In this document: positions 59,030 through 64,000 of the stretch, one piece after another
Layout of the letters: each line of letters opens with the position of its first letter
Position numbering within the stretch: position 1 is the first letter of the stretch
Assembly (NCBI RefSeq): GCF_018687715.1
Contig: NC_056752.1
Span: 54,096,653-54,160,652 of the forward strand
Reading direction: 5' to 3'
From: Carya illinoinensis
Lineage: Eukaryota; Streptophyta; Magnoliopsida; Fagales; Juglandaceae
Length of the DNA: 64,000 nucleotides
Position numbers and translations under genes: made by a program
Notes under the pieces: generated by a model
Told to the model about the DNA's origin: nothing
Seen by the model: only the letters and a program-made list of their open reading frames with translations
Databases searched by the model: none

Positions 59030-59034
59030 CTTTT
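59030..59034. repeat. Left target duplication CTTTT of the solo LTR
   Basis: Perfect match to 60371-60375. Confidence 0.75.
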
Positions 59035-60370
59035 TGTTTAACCCAATGTTTCAAATTTTGTGTAATTTTATATCTACACATGGATTTTGATGATAACAAA
59101 TAAATTCAAAGAATAAAGGAGTCTCAAGTTCAAGTTGTCTACACAATGGAGTCAAGCACATCAAGGAAACAAGCATGAGCAAGAAGGGAACGAGTTCACA
59201 TTAAAGTCATAAAGTAATGTTGTAAATCTCTTAAAAATTTGAAATTAGGATTAAGACTCAAAATTAATATTTTATCATAAAACATTAAAATACATTTTCC
59301 ACATGTACATGAATATTTTAAAAATTAAATTTAAAAATTTTGAAAAATGATTGATTGTCATCTTTCACATGTGCATACCTTGATTAAAGGGTTAAACTTT
59401 GAAAATATTAAAAATGATTGATTGTCATCTTTCACATGTGCGTGTTTTATTTGAATATTTTCAAAAGTGATTGATACTTTTTTTGACTTATGCAAAAAGT
59501 AGATAATTTTGTTTGAAAAATTTGAAAAGTAAAGTATGCTCCTTTTGTCATATGCAAAAAGTAAAAGATTAGATTTAAATTTTTTGAAAAGGAAAATGTG
59601 CTCTTTTTGTCATATGCCAAAAGTAAAAAATTAGGTTTGAAATTTTTGAAAAATAAATGATGTTGTCTTTGATAATTAAAAAAGAAGAACCTTTTATTTA
59701 AATTTTTTGAAGAAGTGAATGATGTTGTCTTTGACGTGTGAATCTTTTTAAATTTGAATATGAAGTCTTATATGCTTATAAATAGATTATTTGAGAGTTT
59801 CACATTTACAACATTCAGAGCATACAACATTCATTCAAAACTTTCATTTTTTCTTCTCTAAGCATTGAGCCTTAATCTTTATTCATTTTGAGAGATATAG
59901 TTTGCGCTATATTGTTCTTATTTCACTCATTGATGATTGTTTTCTGATAACCTACCCACTATCAGCTCTTGTATCAGTAAAATGGTGTGTATAACCCTTA
60001 CGCGTGTAGAAAGTGTTCTACACAGGGAATAGTTGAATCACCACATGTAAAGTGATTGCAAGTGTAGAGGGTGTTCTACACGGATCCTTTGAAGCAGTGT
60101 TGTTCAAAGGTGTAATAAGTTTCTATCTCCACCTGAAGGAGATTGAATAGTGAATTTAGGAATTCTCAAGGGATAGCTTGAGGCGAGGACATAGACAGTG
60201 GAGCCGAACCTCATTAACATACTGAGTTTGCTTCTCTTACCCTTATTCTTTATATTTATTGCTATTTTATATTTTGTTTATATTTTATATTTTATATTTG
60301 ATTTATAATTGTTATTTTTTTTAATACAACTCAATTCACCTCCCCTCTTGTGTTAGTCATCTGAATAACA
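59035..60370 (+). mobile_element. Solo LTR, copia (SIRE-like)
   Basis: A 1,336-bp sequence beginning TGTTTAACCC and ending CTGAATAACA, flanked by perfect 5-bp CTTTT repeats. TTTTGATGATAACAAA near the left end and CAATTCACCTCCCCTCTTGT near the right end are typical of large copia LTRs of the SIRE group. A TATA box TATAAATAGA at about 59776-59785 gives plus orientation. There is no interior and no second LTR, so it is a solo LTR left by recombination. It carries direct repeats of about 60 bp around 59340-59740 (ATGATTGATTGTCATCTTTC and TTTTTGTCATATGC units). Confidence 0.8.
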
Positions 60371-60375
60371 CTTTT

Positions 60376-61687
60376 ATTGTCTTCCATGTAGGAATCTTGA
60401 AAACATAAATGAAGACACATCACAAAGGGTGGATCTTGAAGAACATATCATATGATGGTGAGTGAATTAGTTGGGAGTTGTTGAATTTATGTGCTTATTA
60501 CCATGTATATTTATTTGATATTTTTAATGTTACAGGAGTTCAATATGGAAAGTGATGGTGCTGTTGAATTTTTGACGTCAATGTATTTGGAGCTATTTAT
60601 TTGGTACTATGTATTTGGTATTATGTATTTGGAGCTATTTATTTGGTACTATGTATTTGAAGCTATTTACTTGGTACTATGTATTTTGACCTCTATGGAT
60701 TTGGTACATTTGATTTCAACCTATGTATTTGGCCAACAAAGAGAGGAAGTGATCTAATTTCTACTCAGGGCACGAGAGCTGTATAAAATTTTGTTACTTG
60801 GGATTCAGAGAACATGGCAGATGTTCTTCGCTTAATTTCTTGCTCAGATCATGTAATTAGATATGGTTAGATATGAGGGTATTATAGAATGAAGATTCCA
60901 AATTGATATTTAAAGCTATATAAAATTCTGCTACTTGTGATTCAGCAAGTACATAAATTCTTGACTTAATTTCTTACTCAGATCATGTAATTAGATGTAG
61001 TAATTAAAGTATTTTTGTGAGAACATCTTTGTTGCCATACTCAGCCCAGGTGCTCTGTTTAATAGCTGGCTATTTGGTTAGCTTTTGTACAAGGAATTAT
61101 ATTTAGCAAGTGACACAGATTTATTTCTAAGCTTTGTTTTTGGTGTAGTCAACCCAGGTGCTCTGTTTTTTTTGCTCAACTCAGGTGCTCTGTTTCTTTG
61201 CTCATTTGGTCAAGGACTTCATAATATTTGAGCTAAAAAAAGCTGCATTTGGTTTGCCTAGAAGCTAAGATTTTTTGCTATTATTGGTCAGGGACGGTCA
61301 AAGACTCGAAATATTAAAATAAACACAAACTAAATATTAAAATATTAACCCCCAGATTTTGGTACAAGCTAGCTAGGCTGATTAACTAAGCATTAAGTAA
61401 ATATTAATATATGATACTTGTAATTGGCAATATATACTTTAAAGAATCTTATATATGGTTTTGGACATTGTCATATGAGAGTATTCTGAAAAATGAAAAT
61501 GCAGTTTTTGTTCATTTTCAAGAACCCCCTGTTTTGAGCAATATTCACAAGTTTCCAATTTGACAAACATCTCCAAATTCACCAAAAAGAAAGTTATAGA
61601 CCACAACCATCAAGCAAACAACATCAAGCTCATTTTCAAGGATTACATCATCAAGTTCATTTTCAAGGATTACATTCATTGAGCTGA
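60376..61687. other. Repeat-rich flank of the transposase relic
   Basis: 28-bp-type tandem units (TATTTGGAGCTATTTATTTG) at about 60581-60690. An imperfect direct repeat of about 85 bp (60774-60860 and 60914-60990, both ending GCTCAGATCATGTAATTAGA or a close variant). The phrase CAGGTGCTCTGTTT three times between 61048 and 61195. A frame around 60540 (EFNMESDGAVEFLTSM) could be the last exon of the FAR1-like gene, but this is weak. Confidence 0.5.
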
Positions 61688-61960
61688 TTATCGTTCAAAC
61701 TTCAACATAATTACAGCACAAAGTACAACAATACATAACCATGACAAGAATAATGTTCCCTTATACTTCTTTTCCATAACTTTAAACTTTGCTTCTTTAG
61801 CCATTACACGTTCTTGGTTGATCCTGTTGTTCCTTCTTTGAGCTAACTCAAATGTCATTTTGCAACAACCATTTTGCCTCAAAAGTTGAACCTTGAGTTG
61901 CCTATTTTTGTGGATGGACAACCCCTCTTGTCTTGCACAAGCACAAGTCTAACCACAGGT
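61688..61960 (-). pseudogene. Small coiled-coil plus membrane-tail ORF fragment
   Basis: An open frame without a convincing ATG (the nominal start is TTG; a TAG lies about 30 bases upstream). It reads a basic, probably coiled-coil stretch (ELAQRRNNRINQERVMAKEA) and a hydrophobic C terminus (GTLFLSWLCIVVLCAVIML). Coiled coil followed by one membrane helix is the C-terminal layout of plant GRF-zinc-finger proteins, but no GRF zinc finger is readable upstream, so the match is only suggestive. Confidence 0.3.
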
Positions 61961-64000
61961 CCTCCACCTTCAAGGGTGGCTGACCCATTCAAGTCACACT
62001 ACTCCGACTTCCTCCTCAACTCGCAAACTTCAATAATCAAATTCACAATCTAATAATAATAAACAATGTCGAGATCCTCTGTGGATCTCCCAATCAAATT
62101 CACAAGGGTTGACTTAGTGCGTCGTTTACCTCTTGGAGAAGTGAGAACTTCTCAAAAATTCTACCAATTAAGAGTCTCCCGATGAGACTCTCAATTAAAG
62201 CACCAGTTTAGTGTTGGAGACATCAGTCAAGCCCTCACACACTAAGGATTTATCTTCTCCTTGTTGTTCCTCAAATGATCGATATGACTCATTGTTTGGT
62301 CTAGATCACGTGTAGCCCGAATAGAGCGTTGGTGAATTGAGGCTAGGCGATCTCCAGTAAGGTGGTGATGGTGCACGGCCAAAAGCTCAATGGGTATGCT
62401 AGGCGCCACTTGTGTGTTAGGGTTGATTGATGAGTGATTAAGGCTAGGGTTTAGTGTGAGTTTTGGCCAAGGCAAATGGGGGTACATAGCTAGGGCAAAT
62501 GTGGCATATAGATCTCCTACAAGTTAGGGATTTTGCAATTCCTAAAATGTAGGAGTTTGAGATGTGAGATCTAGATTGGACAAGGCTAGCCGAAAATGGA
62601 TAGGAGGAAATGGGATTGATTTGTTTTGGTGGGAAATGGAATTTGAGTAAGTCAATCAAGGGCTATTGACCAATCACACAAATTATGAAAAATTAAGATG
62701 AGAGAAAATAGGATCTAGGGTTTCGTTCAAGCCAAGGAGGCTATGGCCAAATGGTTCAAGTGAGATCTAAGGTTTTTTGTGGCTCATTTGGATATGGGAG
62801 ATAGGGAATGGCGTGTAGGCTTGGTATGAGGCTAGGGTTTTGTGACTTATGGCAATTAGGGGTGGCGTGAAGGGCAAAGGGAAGGGATGGCTGAATGGTG
62901 TTTGGAAAGAGGGAAACTTCAATAAGTCTCAAGAAAAACTTATGAACATGTGAAAAAATTACATAAACAGAATAGATCTTGAGATCCACAACACCAAGCC
63001 GAGAATCCCAATGAAGGATTCGGCTCTTCACAACAACAATCCAATCCAACACACTCGACAACAATTACAAAGAGAAAATGCAAACAAACAAAGGAACCAA
63101 GCAATCTTTGATTCACGAATTGCACAAAAATTGAAAGGAAATCTCAAGATATATTAAAAAATAAATAGAATCATACATATTCACGAATTTTAAGGTGTGA
63201 TCATTTTTAACGATTCATGAATTATACCCCAAGAAGCCCAAGTACAAAAGCACCGAATGATAAATCCAACCCTATGGCTGGCCACTCAAGTGTTCAAAAT
63301 GACAAAAGATCCTAATGAAATGACTAAGGGTCATATTTATAGAGTTTACAATTTAGAAACTCCCAAAAGGTTCCTAGAAAATTAAAATAAATAAATAAAA
63401 CAAATAAAATAATAAATAAACAAGTAATTAAATAAAACAAATAAAAATAATAAAATAGATAATTAGCCCATGGTGGGCTATGGTGGTGCATGGCCCACTA
63501 CTAGACTAGTCATGGTCTAGTTCGCAGCTCGCTGCATGGCATGGCATGGTGCTATGCATTGGTCTGATGGTGGGCACGACATGGCATTGTGCGCGGCCTG
63601 CTGATGGTGATCATGGCATGATGCTAAGTCTAATCTTGATGGTGGGCACATGGTGATGTCGTGATGCTGCTGTGGTGCCCAGTCAAGTGGCCTGAGCTGT
63701 GGTCCTGCATGGCTTGAGCTGGTGGCTTGGGCTATGGGCATGCATGGCCCTAGCTGATGGTTTGGGCACTGGGACTACAAGGGGGCTGGAGCCGTGCGCT
63801 GGATGTCGTGCCCGAGGACATGCCACTAGCCTCACTAAGTGGTGCTGGGGCACACATGCCTGTGCGCAGGTGCATGCTGAAGGGCATGCACAGTCCTGCA
63901 TGCATAGTTTGTGCATGGCCAGTAGCCTCCATGGGTGTCCGCTACGTGTCAGAGCCTGAGCCAAGGCATGCAAGTAGGTTAGCCATGTGACTGTCCCGAC
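61961..64000. other. Unassigned, repeat-like DNA to the window end
   Basis: No recognisable gene. 62100-63200 has LTR-like texture but no identified ends. From about 63470 the composition changes sharply: GC-rich, with recurrent CATGGC/GCATGG motifs and TGGTGGGCA repeats (63535-63720 especially). Overlapping open frames here on both strands come from the low-complexity composition. A short perfect stem CTAGAC...GTCTAG lies at 63501-63520. Confidence 0.45.

Noticed and set aside
63517..63990. Cluster of 60-96-codon ORFs on both strands at the window end
   Set aside because: A low-complexity GC-rich CATGGC-type sequence leaves all frames open; none has a domain.

Overview
The window is nuclear DNA of a flowering plant. 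It has spliced plant genes with GT-AG introns, AT-rich intergenic DNA, TATA-type promoters, many MITEs, and several LTR retrotransposons primed by initiator tRNA-Met. Gene content and repeat style suggest a woody rosid, plausibly Fagales (walnut/pecan-like). That placement is an inference from general familiarity and was not tested.

Layout. 1-5.4 kb: intergenic DNA with MITEs and a local duplication whose two copies each carry a different MITE at almost the same site. 5.46-8.98 kb (+): a five-exon pectate lyase with a signal peptide and a GPI-anchor-like tail. 9-12.3 kb: MITEs and a dead RNase H-like fragment. 12.33-21.76 kb (-): an 18-exon gene for the SPT5-like RNA-directed DNA methylation factor KTF1/RDM3, with NGN and KOW domains and a very long WG/GW argonaute-hook tail. 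22-24 kb: MITEs and a broken MAPKK (MKK7/9-type) copy.

24.7-47.3 kb is a local cluster of Nodulin-like/NFD4-type MFS transporters: a decayed copy (-, 24.76-25.70 kb) and three apparently intact intronless genes (+ 26.7-28.5, - 37.6-39.4, - 45.4-47.3 kb). A young Ty3/gypsy chromovirus (5,580 bp, 433-bp LTRs differing at 5 sites, 4-bp target duplication) sits 175 bp downstream of the first transporter. Its gag-pol carries one frameshift and one stop.

47.4-61 kb is a transposon graveyard: a 350-400-bp segmental repeat, a copia-like LTR with primer site, and a FAR1/MULE-type transposase pseudogene. That pseudogene is cut in two by a 5,902-bp long-LTR gypsy-like element whose 5-bp target duplication is still readable. 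A solo copia-like LTR with a perfect CTTTT duplication follows it. Inside the gypsy-like element lies a small plus-strand unit of unknown origin: hairpin-forming repeats, TATA box, 128-codon coiled-coil ORF and poly(A) signal. 61-64 kb holds no recognisable intact gene and becomes GC-rich and repetitive at the end.

The host genes are functionally unrelated (cell-wall pectin, RNA-directed DNA methylation, membrane transport). The methylation factor happens to lie in a neighbourhood rich in the kind of repeats its pathway silences. Exon boundaries and repeat ends come from reading the sequence by eye, with no alignment or expression data.
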